64,000 nucleotides of DNA. It comes from Peromyscus leucopus (Eukaryota; Chordata; Mammalia; Rodentia; Cricetidae). Below are positions 12,424 to 24,594 of this stretch, one piece after another (within the stretch, counting starts at the first letter, position 1; each line of letters begins with the position of its first letter). The notes under the pieces were generated by a model. It made no database searches. It saw nothing but the letters and a program-made list of their open reading frames with translations, and was not told the DNA's origin. A program made the translations under genes and the position numbers. The stretch spans positions 70,232,518 to 70,296,517 of the forward strand of contig NC_051063.1 of NCBI RefSeq assembly GCF_004664715.2. Direction: 5' to 3'.

Positions 12424-15400
12424 TTTTTTTCCTTTTTATTGAAAATAGAATTTTTCTCACATACTGTATCCTGATTACAGTTTTCCCTCCCTCTCCTACT
12501 CTCAGTTCCTCCCTGCCTCCCCTCCCATCTCGATCCACTCTCTTTCTGTCTCTCATTGGAAAACAAACACACTTCTAAGGGATAATAATAAAAATATAAC
12601 AAAATAAAACAAAAACTATCACATCAGAGTTGGGTGAGACAAACAGAAGGAAAAGAGCCCAAGAGAAGGCACAAGAATCAGACACCCGTTTGTTTGCACA
12701 CTCATAAAAACAATAAACTGAACGCTATAATATATACACAGAAGACCTGGTGCAGGCCCAGACAGGCCCTGTGCATGCTGCCTCAGTGTTTGTGAGTTCA
12801 TACGAGCTTTGCTTATGTTGATTTAGAGGGCTTTGTGCTCTTAGTGTTCCCCATCCCCTTTGACTTTTAAACTCTTTCTGTTTCCTCTTCTATGAGGTTC
12901 TGAACGTCCTAGGGAAAGGATTTGATAGAGACATTCCATTTAGGGCTGAGTGTTCCAAGATGTCTCACTCTCTGCATAATGTCTGGCTGTGGGTCTATGC
13001 ATTTGTTCCCATCTGCTGCTAGAAGAAGCATCTCTGATCATGGCTGAGAAGGGCACTGATCTATGAGTATAGCAGAATGTCATTAGGAGTCATATTTTGC
13101 TACTTTTTTTTGAACAATAGTATTTAGTTTTATTGTAGGTCTATCTAGTTTTACTGGACTATCTAGCCTCTGGTTCTTGGTCACCCAAGCAGTGCTGAAT
13201 ATGGGTTTCTTCTTAGGGAGTAGGCCTTAAGTCAAATTAGATATTGCTTGGTTACTCCTACAAGTTTTGTGCCACCATTGCCCTAGCACATCTTGCAGGC
13301 ATAGATCAAAACATTTGTGGTTGACTTGGTGCTTACCTTTCTCTTTTAGTAGGGTATAGCATACCTTCCTGTACCAAAGACACTAGAACATAGGGTTGGA
13401 GGTTCTGTGTAGGCACTTGCTCACCATCTACATGTTCAATAAGTTGTGTAGGTGTTGTCTTCAGCAGTGGGGCCTTACCATCAGCTGTGGAGAGCAACCA
13501 ATAGCCTTGGCAACAGTGTGAGTGGTTTGGGAGATTTCCATAGAACCCCCTTTGGCCAACAACTTAATCAGATGTAACCCAATCCTGGAACTAGAAACTT
13601 CATTTAGTGACAAGAGATGGCCAGCTGGGGCTCTGTTGTGGAGGTCCACAGAGGTTTCCTAGTGAGACCTAAGCTTGCTTTATCCAGCAGGGCTGAATAA
13701 GAGGATGGCTTGACCACATGTGTGGTTACCAGGTGTATGTAAGGGTCTGTACTTGGCTGTGCGGTATGCTTTAATCTAGCAAGGGGGAGGTCTTTTGCCC
13801 TGCCCCTTGGCATTGTGATAAAAAGCCCTTTTGAAGAGACAGAAGGGGCCAGTGGATATTGATCCAGATCCTCCCAAAGCTATCCCATGTTTCTGTCTAT
13901 CTCATTCTCTGCTATCTTTCTATCTACAAGTTTTTCTTCCCTCTCTCCTCAAGAGTACCCTGGGTAAAAGTGGGAGATGGCCTCCCACACTCTGTCTCCC
14001 CCATTATTTGGTTATTTCATTTAAATTACCTTCATATATATATGTATATATTTTAGGAAGCTTCTACTGTATTAGGTTTCCATACTAACCTTCAAATAGC
14101 CCTTGATTTTAGCTGTCTCTCCCCATATTCCCTCTCTTGTCCATTTCTCCTCTCCCCTTCCCCATTTGATCCTCCCATTCCATGCCCCCTTATTCCATCT
14201 ACCACTATGTATTCTACTTCCCTTTCCTAGTGAGATCTATCTGTACCCCTGGTCCCTTACTCTATACCCAAACTCTGGTTCTACAGATTGTAGCATATTG
14301 TTGGCTTAACAGCTAATATCTACATATAAGTGAATGCATGCTATATTTGCCTTTATGAGTCTTGGTTACTTCACTCAGGACTATTTTTTTCTAGTTCCAT
14401 CCATTTACCTGAGAATTTTATGATGTCATTTTTTTATATGGCTGAGTAATATTCTATTGTGTAAATGTACCACATTTTCTTTATCCATTTATCTGTTGAG
14501 AGACATCTAGGTTGTTTCCAATTTCTGGCTATTACTAATAGAGCAGCAATGAACATAGCTGAACAAGTGTCTCTCTGGTAGGATGAAGCATCCTTTGGGT
14601 ATATGTCCAAGAGTGGTAGAGCTGGATCTTGAGGTAGATCAATTCCCATCTTCTGAGGGACCACCACACTGAATTCCATAGTGGCTGTATAAATTTGCAC
14701 TCCACCAGCAATGGATGAGTGTTCCCCTTACTCCACATCCTAATTAGCATGAGTTGTCATTTGTTTTATTGATCTTAGCCTTTCTGATGGGTACAAGATG
14801 AAATCGCTAAGAGTTTTGATTTGCATTTCTCTGATGGCTAAGAATATCGAACATTTCTTTAAGTGTTTGTCTTCCTCTTGGAGAACTCTCTGTTTAGATC
14901 TGTATCCCATTTTCTAATTGGGTCATTTGTTTTCTTGATATTTAGGTTTTTGAGTTCTTTATATATTTTGGGTACTAGCTATCAGATGAATAGTTGATAA
15001 AAAAAAATCTTTTCCCATTCTGTAGGCTGCTACTTTGTCTGAATGACAGTATCATTTGTCATGCAAAAGCTTTTCAATTTCATGAAGTCTCATGTGTTAA
15101 TCGTTGGTCTTAGTTCCTGTGCTATCAGTGTTCTGTTCAGAAAATCTCCTCCTGTGCCAATGAGTTCAAGGCTATTCCTCACTTTCTTTTCTCTCAGATT
15201 CAATGCCTCTGGTTTTGAGTTGAAGTCTTTGACCTGCTTAGACTTGGGTTTTGTGCAGGGTGATAAGTCTGGATCTATTGAGATTCTTCTGCATGCAGAT
15301 GCCCAGTTTGACCAGCACCATTTGTTGAAGATGCTGGCTTTTTTTTTTTTCCAGTGTGTGTTTCTGACTTTTTTAAATATAAAAAGTCAGTTGTCCATGG

Positions 15401-16465
15401 GTGTGTGGATTTATGTCTGGGTCTTCAATTTAATTCTATTGATCAAAATGTCTGTTTTATGTCAATACCATGCTGTCTTTGTTGTCATAGCTTTGTAGTA
15501 TAAATTGAAATCAGTGGTGGTGATACTCCCAGTAATTTTTTATGGTTCAGGATTGTCTTAGCTATCCTGGGTTTTTTGTGTTTCCATATGAAGCTGAAAA
15601 TTGTCCTTTCAAGGTTTGTGAAAAATCGTGTTGGAATTTTGATGACAATTGCATTGAATCTGTAGATTGCTTTTGGTAGGATGGCAATTTTTACTATGCT
15701 AATCCTAACGATCCATGAGCATGGGAGATCTTTCCATTTCCTGATAATTTCTTCAATTTCTTTCTTCAGTGACCTGAAGTTTCTATGATACAAGTCTTTC
15801 ACTTGCTTGGTTAGAGTTACCTCCATGATATTTTATATTATTTGAAGCTATTGTAAAAGGTATTATTTTTCCTGATTTTTTTCTACTCAGTTTGTCATTT
15901 GTATATAGGAAGATTACTGATTTTTATGAGTTCATTTTGTATCCAGCTACTTTGCTGAAAATGTTTATCAGCTATAGGAGTTTCCTAGTAGAATTTTTAG
16001 TATCAATTATATATACTATTATGCCATCTGGAAATAAAGATATTTTGACTTCATCCTTTCCAATGTTAACCTCTTGATCTCCTTCAGTTGTCTTATTGCC
16101 CTAGCTAAGATTTCAAGTACTACATTGAATAGGTATGGAGAGAATAGGCAACATTGTCATGTTCCTTATTTTAATGGAATTGCTTTGAGTTTCTCTCCAT
16201 TTAAGTTGATGTTGGTTATGAAATTGCCTTTCTTATGTTGAGGAATGTCCCTTGCATCCCTAGTCTCTCCAGGACTTTTATCATAAAGGGATGTTGGACT
16301 TTGTCAAAGGGCTTTTCTGTATCTAATGAGATGATCATGTGGTTTTTGTCTTTCAGTTTGTTTATATGGTGGATTACATTTATGGATTTACATATGTTGA
16401 GCTTCTCTGGGATGAAGCCTACTTGATCATGGTGGATGATCTTTTTGATGCCTTCACCATTTTCA
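12424..16465 (-). mobile_element. L1 (Lx-type), 5'-truncated, antisense, about 4 kb
   Basis: Contiguous antisense L1: the 3' UTR occupies about 12424-14430 (CT-rich 3' end, 'gaagacctggtgcaggccca', 'accaaagacactagaaca') and ORF2 sequence about 14430-16465. It stops at about 16465 inside the reverse-transcriptase region, so the 5' part of ORF2, ORF1 and the promoter are absent. It lies opposite to C10orf90, the usual bias for intronic L1s. Confidence 0.88.
14430..16465 (-). pseudogene. L1 ORF2 remnant (reverse transcriptase and C-terminal region)
   Basis: Broken frames on the minus strand match L1 ORF2p: RT-domain text at 16216-16450 ([10 protein letters not shown], then [11 protein letters not shown]), the later region at 15485-15826 (RFNAIVIKIPTRFFTNLERT, FIWKHKKPRIAK) and the C-terminal region at 14434-14700 (NWKQPRCLSTDKWIKK). 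Stops and frame changes separate them. No endonuclease domain is present, so it is dead. Confidence 0.88.
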
Positions 16466-17099
16466 AGCAGATGAGATGCTGAACAGACCACTCTGTGTTC
16501 TCTAGTTGCTGGGGACAACCTCCATAGGCAAGCAGAGACAAGGTATGCCTGAGGTTTACCACGTTGTGCTTGGGAAATTCAAACTGCTTGCAAATTCAAA
16601 CAGGGAAAGGACCCCAAAGAGTGACATGGAAAATTAGAGAGTCAGAAACAATAGAATACTGACAAGCTTGTCACATGCAAAGCTTATCACACAGTAGAAA
16701 ACAGGACTGACCAGAAATTTATTTGATTCATTTCATGTTATTTTTAATGGGCCAGCAATATTTAGGAAGATTAGTCTAACTAGTTGGTATTAAAATTATG
16801 GGATAAAGTAGTTTTTTTAAGGCCAAATATTTCTACACATGCAATTGTATTTCAGAACAAGAGGTATCACAAAGGAGTAAATCTCATGAAGAGAAGAGTC
16901 ATCTGGGGATTAGATCAGGTTTACCTACCCATTTAAGTAGAACATTCTAGTTTTTAAGCAGGAAAATGAAAGTGTCATTTTGGAATAAATCTAGGAAAAA
17001 TATAATTTATTCACATAAACTTGAAAAGATTATAATTCCTATGACTATTCTTGAAATAATAGTTTTTAACCCTTGTTATATATTTTTATGTTTATTATA
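16466..17099. other. Intronic sequence, nothing recognised
   Basis: AT-rich and without a recognised repeat. Confidence 0.45.
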
Positions 17100-17345
17100 T
17101 TTTTTAAAAAAATTTAATTGAAATATATTTTGATCATATTCTTCCCCTCCCCTAAGTCCTTCCAGATCCTCTCCCCGTCCCTCCCTCCCAACACACACAA
17201 CTCTGTTATTTCTCAAAAAAAAAAAAACCTAACAAAAAATCCAATAGAACAAAACCTCCCCAAATCAAGAAACCAAAATAAAATACCCAAACAAACAAAC
17301 CAAATATCCAAACAGAAAACAAACTGCAACCAAATAAAAGCACAC

Positions 17346-17389
<44 letters not shown>

Positions 17390-17560
17390 AAAAATCTGTG
17401 GAGTTCATTATTTATTGGTCAACTACTACTGAACGTAAGCTCTGTCATGGAGTAGTTGATATTCCTAGTGTCACTCGATTGGAGAAAACTGATTTCCCTC
17501 TCACAGCACACGTAAACAACAGCTCCACTGTTAACCTTTACCCTAGTGGCTAGGTTTTTA
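17100..17560 (-). mobile_element. L1 3' UTR fragment, antisense
   Basis: 'atattttgatcatattcttc', then C/A-rich sequence, a CA repeat, and 'ttggtcaactactactgaac' with 'tcactcgattggagaaaact'. These are landmarks of rodent L1 3' ends. Confidence 0.8.
17341..17389. repeat. (CA)n microsatellite
   Basis: About 24 CA units, inside the L1 3' UTR fragment. Confidence 0.96.
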
Positions 17561-17574
17561 TTCATTCATTAATT

Positions 17575-17965
17575 TAGAAAATATAACAAAATAAAATATA
17601 ATAAGATAAGACAAAAGCTATCACTTCAAAGTTGGGCAGGACAAATCAACAGAAGGAAAAGAGCCCAAGGGAAGGCACAAGAGTCAGAGACCCCATGGTT
17701 CGCACACTCAGGAATCCTGTAAAAATAACTAAACTGGAAGCCATATTGTGAGCGCAGAAGACCTGGTGCAGACCAGTGCAGGCCCTGCGCATGCTGCCTC
17801 AGTCTCTGTGAGTCCGTATGAGCTTTGTTCGTGTTGATTTAGATGGTTGTGTTTTCTTGGTGTCCTCCATCTCCTCTAGTTCTTACACTCTTTCCTCCTC
17901 CTCCTCTTCTGAAGGGTTTCCTGAGCTCTGAAGGGAGGGATTTGCTGGAGATGTCCTGTTTAGGG
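17575..17965 (-). mobile_element. L1 (Lx-type) 3' UTR fragment, antisense
   Basis: Second L1 fragment in tandem with the previous one. It carries 'gaagacctggtgcagaccag', 'tcctccatctcctctagttc' and 'tgtttagggctaagtg', matching the module at 12580-12960. Confidence 0.85.
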
Positions 17966-18329
17966 CTAAGTGCAGCAGTTCATTTCAAGCCTTGCTTTTC
18001 TGTGACATTTTGGGTATGGCAAATTAGCACTTAATTAGCCTTTGATTGGCATTTTGTTACAGTTTTTTCCTTGAATGTTCATCTTTATATTTTAAGTGTG
18101 ATTTTTCTCATATCTGACTAACATTTCCCTTTTATTCTTGCTGTTACGAGTAACAGAGTCATTAAGAAAATACAATTCCCTTTTTTAGAAATTTTCTCTG
18201 CAGTACACTTCTCTGGAACATAGCTCATCATCTGAGCCAACATGCAGGAATTATTCCTTGTCAACATACCAGGCAGCACATGCCAGTATCCCAGTCATTC
18301 AAGAAAAATGGGGCGTGCTTGTCAGGTGG
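17966..18329. other. Intronic sequence, nothing recognised
   Basis: No recognised repeat or exon. Confidence 0.45.
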
Positions 18330-18640
18330 TTTAGTTCGAGTGTGTGAGAACACTTGGTCCCCAGATGGTCGTACTGTTTGGGAAGAGTGTGTAGTGGTTA
18401 GGAGGTGAGGACTAGCTGAAGGATGTGGGTCCTCTTGGGGTTGGGCCTTGAGGTTCATAGCCCTGCTTCCCTATCCTGCCCCTGCTTTCTGATGTGCTCA
18501 AAATGAGCAAGCAGTCATGTCCTCCTGCTATGCTATGCCTTCCCACCATGCTGGACTCGACCCTCAAACTATGGGCCAAGTCCTTTCTCCTTTAAGTTGC
18601 GGCCGATCAGGAATTCAGACACAGCAATGAGAAAAGCAAC
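18330..18640 (+). mobile_element. Rodent LTR-type dispersed repeat, sense (MaLR-like)
   Basis: 'ccttcccaccatgctggact' and 'agtcctttctcctttaagtt', ending 'cagcaatgagaaaagcaact'. This is the sense-strand counterpart of the repeat type at 7624. Confidence 0.55.
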
Positions 18641-20032
18641 TGGTAATACACTGGCACTTGAGCACCCCTTACACATTGTCCCACCTGTAAACTGCACTGA
18701 CCTGTAGCCACTCTGGTGTTACTACCAGGAAGGGACTAGATCTCCCTCGTGCCTTTCTGTTTGTGGTTTTACAATCCCATATAAAAACAGTGCATATGTT
18801 TTCCTTCTCTGCAGGGTATTTTTAGAATATCTGGGAGATGAAATGGCTTTGGTTCAGCCATATGACTGCCATTAGCACTAATGGGAGAAAGGCATCTTCA
18901 TGGACAAAAAGTCTAATCCCCAAGTGTATAAATAGCAGGCTGTGGCCAGAGGGCAGCCTTGACATGGTGAACATCACATGCTGTGTTCTTGCGTGGGTAG
19001 CCCTGTTCAAGTCAGCCTTCCATGTGAGGTGGGTTGGATCAAAGCTTGGGATTTCAGAGGTCCTGTCCCTGACCCAGCTTTGGGCCCCCACATCTGGACA
19101 GAAAGGCTCAACAGTGCCTGTTAGGAGCCTTGTGCCTTTTGGTTGAACTTTGCCTCTTAGTATGTTTTCCCCCACTTCTAGACAAATCTGTGGGATCCTA
19201 CACTTGCTCTAATGCCTGAGCTTTGCTGAGCAATTAGTATAATCGGTAATTCAATTCTGACTGTGTGTCTGAGCCCCAGCCCTGTAGGAGGCACATCAGG
19301 AGGGCCATTCCCACCCTCAGTTCTAACATTTCCCTCAGTATTTGTAGCCTTGTGATCCAAGAGTCCAAATGTCTTATGCAACTAGACTTTGAATTGCTGA
19401 ATTGCTCTATCACTCCTGGAGGACTGTAGAAAGAAAGTTGGGCCCCAATCTCACTATACATCCTATGGCCCCTTTTCCCAGCTGAGTGTAAGTATCTGAC
19501 TAAAGTGTTCAGGGCATCTTCATCTTTGAGGTGAGGGAGTTAAAGTGTGGTCACCGAAAGGAAACTGTCCCCACAAAAGGGAAGAGCCAGAGGCTCTTGT
19601 TGTCCTCGTTTTAGATCTGACTTTGCACTTCAAGTATACTTAAGGGTCTCAGGTAGTTCCACCCATCTCTCACCTATTTCTGGTGATATGGATGTAGTGG
19701 TGCATCTGGCATGTCCAGAGGATAAGACTGAAGCTGAGGGGTGTGTGTGTGTGTGTGTGGGGTGCTGTACAGATGCACTCCCTCCCACAGAGAAGCTTGA
19801 AGGCCCTGGAGAATAGTTGTTGGGTTTGCTCTACGGCCATGCAGGTGCTATTCTGGAAACAAAGACAGACATATTTGTGTCATGCTACAATGTCAGAATT
19901 CATTAAACAATTAATGATTTCCTTTAATAGCTGGCCATTGGCAACTAAAGGCACTTCTAGTCCAGTGTTAATTATTAATATTACTCTTAACTAATAGTAT
20001 CTCTCAGATTGAAAGTCACACTTCACAGAGTA

Positions 20033-20034
<2 letters not shown>
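18641..20034. other. Intronic sequence, nothing recognised
   Basis: Mostly unique. A short GT run lies at 19741-19760. Open frames at 18822-19175 (-) and 18838-19146 (+) overlap each other and resemble nothing I know. Confidence 0.45.

Positions 20035-20082
<48 letters not shown>
20035..20082. repeat. (GT)n microsatellite
   Basis: 24 uninterrupted GT units. Confidence 0.97.
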
Positions 20083-20083
<1 letters not shown>

Positions 20084-20709
20084 CGTAGGTTATAGAATTG
20101 TTAGAAAATGATAGAAGAACTTGGAACTGGCTGGGCGGGTGGTTTGTTCATAGACACATCATTGATGGGTGGCAGAACCCAGGTGAGAACGGATACTAGC
20201 TCTCTGCTGCTGTAGTCCAAGTTCTTTCTCTCACTCTCTATGTTTCTGAAATGAAGTATGTTGCAAACTCAACTACCTTGAGAGATTTTGGGTCACAGTA
20301 TCTGAGGGTTTGCAGGTAGGTGTGTGACCAGGCTGGATGTGGTTAGACAGATGGTTTCTCTCTGCTCACCAGCATATTGGCTGAAACGCTGAGCTCCATG
20401 GGACTTCCTGGGTGTTTTAGTAACTACTACTTAACCTGCATGTTTATGTCATATCTGGTAGCTCATATGACAGACATGGTCATTTTGTAGTCTCTAAGAA
20501 GTGACTTTATGTGAAAACCTGCTCTGTTCAGGACTTTCCTAAAATAAAACACTAAGTTTTAACCAGCAGAAACGGACAAGAAAGTCCAGAGACATTCCTT
20601 GTGTCCCAGCTCTGTTGCCCAGATATTCACATGTGTATTAATAATGACTGTTTAAACATGTTTTTCATAAATCAATGAGCACCAGTGTACCCTGAGGACC
20701 TACTGCCTA
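20083..20709. other. Intronic sequence, nothing recognised
   Basis: No recognised repeat or exon. Confidence 0.45.
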
Positions 20710-20720
20710 AAAACTCACTT

Positions 20721-20820
20721 TTTTTTTCTTTTTCTTTTTTGTTTTCCGGAGCTGAGGACCGAACCCAGGGCCTTGCGCTTGCTAGGCAAGCGCTCTACCA
20801 CTGAGCTAAATCCTCAACCC
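20721..20820 (-). mobile_element. ID SINE, antisense, with target duplication
   Basis: T-rich tail (complement of the A tail), then an almost consensus ID body with 'gggccttgcgcttgctaggc' and 'ctctaccactgagctaaatc'. It is flanked by the direct repeat AAAACTCACTT (20710-20720 and 20821-20831). Low divergence and an intact duplication indicate a young insertion. ID elements derive from the BC1/tRNA-Ala lineage. Confidence 0.95.
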
Positions 20821-21105
20821 AAAACTCACTTTTGAAAGGGGGCCTGTGCTCACTCCACATTGAGACCTCAGACTCCCTTGGAATGTATTGGGGGGGAGGG
20901 CTGGGGGGGTAATAAAGATGGCTCTGAGTACTGCAGCAACAGGGTGGACCCAGGTGTAGAACATGGGAAATGGCATCCTCAGAGAAGCTCTGGGCTAAAT
21001 GATGCCCTGGGGTTTAAAGGCCCAAAGAAAACCAATGAGCTGCCCTCCCTCCTCAAAGATATGATCTTGCCTGAGTCGTCACACCAGTATAAGAAGGCCA
21101 GATGG
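20821..21105. other. Intronic sequence between ID and B1
   Basis: Unique, with short G runs at about 20890-20910. It ends with the B1 target duplication. Confidence 0.45.
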
Positions 21106-21281
21106 GAGCCGGGTGTGGTGGCACATGCCTTTAATCCCAGCACTTGGGAGGCAGAGGCAGGCGGATCTTTGTGAGTTCGAGGCCAGCCTGGGCTACCAAG
21201 TGAGCTCCAGGAAAAAGGCGCAAAGCTACACAGAGAAACCCTGTCTCGAAAAAAACAAAAAAAAAAAAAAAAAAAAAAAAA
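21106..21281 (+). mobile_element. B1 SINE, young, with target duplication
   Basis: Near-consensus B1 (GCCGGGTGTGGTGGCACATG, B-box region GTGAGTTCGAGGCC) with the 'aaaaaggcgcaaagctacac' cricetid-type 3' half and a long A tail. Flanked by the perfect 15-bp direct repeat AAGAAGGCCAGATGG at 21091-21105 and 21282-21296. Confidence 0.97.
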
Positions 21282-21340
21282 AAGAAGGCCAGATGGAGGA
21301 GCACAGTGGAAGCCCCATGGACCACGGCAGCATGTTATAA

Positions 21341-21395
21341 GGGGCGGGGGGGGGGGGGGGGGGGGGCGGGGGGGGGGGGGGCGGGGGGGGGGGGG
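21341..21395 (+). repeat. 55-nt G tract
   Basis: 52 of 55 bases are G, broken only by single C residues. It is a strong G-quadruplex candidate and a likely place for assembly error. Confidence 0.9.
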
Positions 21396-23840
21396 ACACT
21401 TGCTCTCCAGACTGTGGCTCACTGCTGGAAGCACAAGTTTATCTGAGATAACAGGAGCAGTGTGTAGGGGCTGAGCATTTTAAAATGCCACGAGTCAGGA
21501 CCTCATCTCAGCCATCATTAGGCAGCTTGAGGATGAAAGTTGTGATCTTTTGCCCTTCTCCAGACTTTGTATATTAAGCCTTGTTTGGGGCTGTGGGTGG
21601 GGCACTTTTCAGTGATTTTCCCTGTGTGTATATGTATAATTTTCACAAAGAAAGTCCCCCCCCTCTTTCTAGGGCATACTGGAGATACTTTCACAAGACA
21701 GTAGCTTTTAAGAACCAGTTAAAAACATTGCTAGTTTTCCCAGCCTAAGTGGTCTCCTGAGGGAAGCAAAGACTGTTCCGTTTCCTGCAGAACCTTCTTA
21801 GTGGAGAGAAATAAATAATAACCCGGGAATTCTCCACAATACAGGAGGAATCAGAAAGCAGAGCTTTGGTGAGACACCACCTGTTCATGTCATTGGACAC
21901 AATGGTCCTTTGGGGGAAGAGAGGGAAATGTCAGGATATTAAGCGTCCAAGTCTGAAAGTCGCAGGGGAGGAAGGCAGAGGGATCCAGCCAGCCTTGCTC
22001 AGTCAGTCTCCTTCTGGGCCTTGACTTTTCGTAGTTCCTAGTTTCACACGCCATGTGGTTCTCCATGGAGGCCCTTGGGAACTTCTCCAATTCCGAATGT
22101 CAAAAATAGCCTTCAAAAGGCAGGGCAATCTTAGGAGAGGCTGCGTGCCGAGAACGTGCTTCCAGCTGGGTTGGGTTGACGTGCATGAGACATGTGACCC
22201 ACGTGATAGAACTGGAAAGCTGCAGGGACACTGGTCAGGAAACTCTCTGGCTGCTCTGGGAGCAATTCTGTTTGCCCCAAGCAGGACTAAGAAGCCCAGA
22301 GCCATTTCCATGGGAATCCTCCAACCTTGGAGTCTGCTTTCTTTTCCGACATGGGGTCTTCAGGAGTATGTTTACCCTTCCTGAATGGGGGAAGGAGTGG
22401 GAGAGGAGTCGAGGGATAGCATGGTAAGCAGATGTCTCTTTTTTGTTTGTTTCCTAGCCCCAGCTCTCCAGACTGCCACAGTAACAAGTTCTTAGTGGAA
22501 AACTGTCCTAGGTGATAGAGTCATCAGAGCCACCAAAGCATTATAAAATCCTTCGTTTCATATCTCATGGGTTTAAGCTCCATCTTGGTCATGTATGTTT
22601 AGCATTTCAAATCATATTTTCAGTCTTTTTTATTCTCATCACTCAGCACAAGCTGGGCAGTTTCTGGCTAAGCCCCCCGATCTTGAGGTCCAGTTGAAGG
22701 TTCTCGTCCTCCAGCTCCTCATAGCCAAGTTCTCTTCTTGTCCTCACTGCTGTTAAGTCTGCACCACGTGCATTCATTTGCCCATTTGCTTCCTGTTTCC
22801 ACAAAAGCAGGAAATGCAGGATGCGTTCAAATTATTGCCAGAAAACAGCATCCCAACAAGAGCCTTGCTTTTGCTCCAGGGGCTTGTATTTGTCAGTGAC
22901 CTGTGGACTTTCAAAGGCAACATGCAGCTATCACTGTGACTATTGTTCTGAACACGAGGAGACTGACGGTAGTGACACCCAGACCTTGCTGTGTGTGGAC
23001 CAGCCTTAAGCCTGGAACTCTATAGTGTCTCCAGGATGACAGTGAAAGAAATTAAGGGGAAAGTTACATCTCAAGGCCCAAGAAACAGGCCCTACCTGCC
23101 CCAGACAGCCACAGTAGGCATTTTGTCAGAGAGGCTCAGAGTGTCAGTTTTTACAACTTCTAAAAAATAGTTGCAGAGGTAGAATCCAGGGCTTCAGATA
23201 CTCTAGACAACAGCTTTACGACAGCATTTGTGGCATTTTTTTTTTTTTTAGCTTAGGAAAAGCTAGTTTAATGGAAAGAAATCTTAGTGAGAAATGAAAA
23301 TCTCTCTTCAGATGTGACCAAGTTCTGAGAAATGTTGGAAATGTCTGTTTCCTACATGCTTCTGGGTCTGAGGAGTGGTGCTTCGGGATAAGGATTGTGG
23401 AAAGAGAGATGCTCTAGAGACAGCAGCTGAGGGGATCACAGAATCTGATCTGATAGCTGACGAGCCTAAGTGTCTCGATGGTGCTTGCAATGTAATAAAA
23501 TGTTCCTGTTGCCAAGAGTGGGTGTGCACACTAATGTGTGAGTGTGAATTGCGACTTCTGTACACATTTTGTTTGTTTAGACTTTTTTTTTCACTAACCG
23601 CATAAACCTCTAAGGTTATGTGATGTGCTAGGAGAAGCAGCATCCTTTCTGGTCGCTTTCTGGGGGAAATAGGCATTACTGTTTTTGCTGTGATTATGTA
23701 TATGAGTCTTATAGTAAGTGAGAATTGCACATACTATTCTCCACATGGTGTGAAACTTAACCTTTGAATAATGCAAGTGAACACATCAGGTTTTTTCCCC
23801 TCTTTCTTTCAATGTAGAGTACTTCTCATTCCCACACTTT
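21396..23840. other. Intronic sequence, largely unique
   Basis: No recognised SINE, LINE or LTR over about 2.4 kb apart from a T run at about 23239-23250. The open frames here are short and overlap on both strands. Confidence 0.5.
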
Positions 23841-23846
23841 GACATG

Positions 23847-24264
23847 TGTTAATAAACAAAGTTGCCCAGGGGTCAGAGCTATTAGCAAGCCATAGGAAAG
23901 CAGGGCAGTGGTGGCGTACGTTTGTAATCCCAGTACTTGGTAGGCAGAGCTAGGTAAGTCTCTGTGTGTTCAGGGATACAGCCAGCATTGGATACACATG
24001 CCTTTAATCTCAATACCAATCATAGAAAACCTGGAGGTCTATACAGACAGGCCGTGACGAGGCGGTCATGTGGTTGGGTTTACAACCAATGAGAAGGCAA
24101 AACAGAAACACTATAAAAAGACACAGGAAGTGGTTCTGGTTCAGAGAGGTAGGACCACTGCAGGAGGAAGGGTAAGGTTTTAGCTCTTAGCTCTGACCTC
24201 TTGGCTTTCTTCTTTGCATTGGTTCTGTGTTTCTTATTTAATAAGATGGTTGGTTACATCTACA
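23847..24264 (+). mobile_element. Solo LTR of an endogenous retrovirus, with 6-bp target duplication
   Basis: 418 bp starting TGTTAATAAACAAAG and ending GGTTACATCTACA. The perfect direct repeat GACATG lies at 23841-23846 and 24265-24270. TG...CA ends with a 6-bp duplication fit a class II (ERVK-type) LTR. The left half contains a B1-like segment ('ggcagtggtggcgtacgttt', 'gtaatcccagtacttgg') that appears to be part of the LTR family. No internal retroviral sequence is attached, so it is non-coding. Orientation follows the CCAAT, TATA and 3' 'gtttcttatttaataagatg' order and matches that of C10orf90. Confidence 0.85.
24086..24118 (+). promoter_or_regulatory. LTR promoter elements (CCAAT and TATA)
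   Basis: CCAAT at 24086-24090 and TATAAAA at 24112-24118 are correctly spaced for a pol II promoter reading toward exon A. A donor-like AGG/GTAAGG follows at 24172. Confidence 0.6.
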
Positions 24265-24594
24265 GACATGTGTGTCCAAATACCACAGTGACATCTCCAC
24301 AGCATCTCTCCCTGCCCTGGCACCCACCCTGGCTTCCATGGGGAGTGGGCTCTTTCTGCAGTCACCAGTGAGCACAAATTCTTTTGACAAGCCTGGCTTT
24401 CCTGGTCGTTGGCCCCTCCCCCCTTCATCTGCTCCTTCAGAAAGAAAAGCTGCTGGTATCTGCATGGGTAGAAGAAAGCTGCTCTTTGCCTAGGGCAGGG
24501 CTGGCACCTCCAGGAAGCCTAGTTCCTGCAGGGAAGGACTCTAATGGGCTTCACCTCTACATGGCCCCCAACCTGTGCAGCACCCCCTTCCATG

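Noticed and set aside
15043..15498. 151-codon open frame on the plus strand
   Set aside because: It is the opposite strand of the antisense L1 ORF2 remnant.
20746..20820. tRNA gene candidate
   Set aside because: A- and B-box-like sequence belongs to an ID SINE with a target duplication, not to a functional tRNA.
20979..21434. 151-codon minus-strand frame with poly-Pro and poly-Phe
   Set aside because: Produced by translating the G tract (as Pro) and the B1 with its A tail (as Phe). No gene.
23308..23730. 140-codon minus-strand frame
   Set aside because: Unique sequence, but no splice support, domain or codon bias that I can see.
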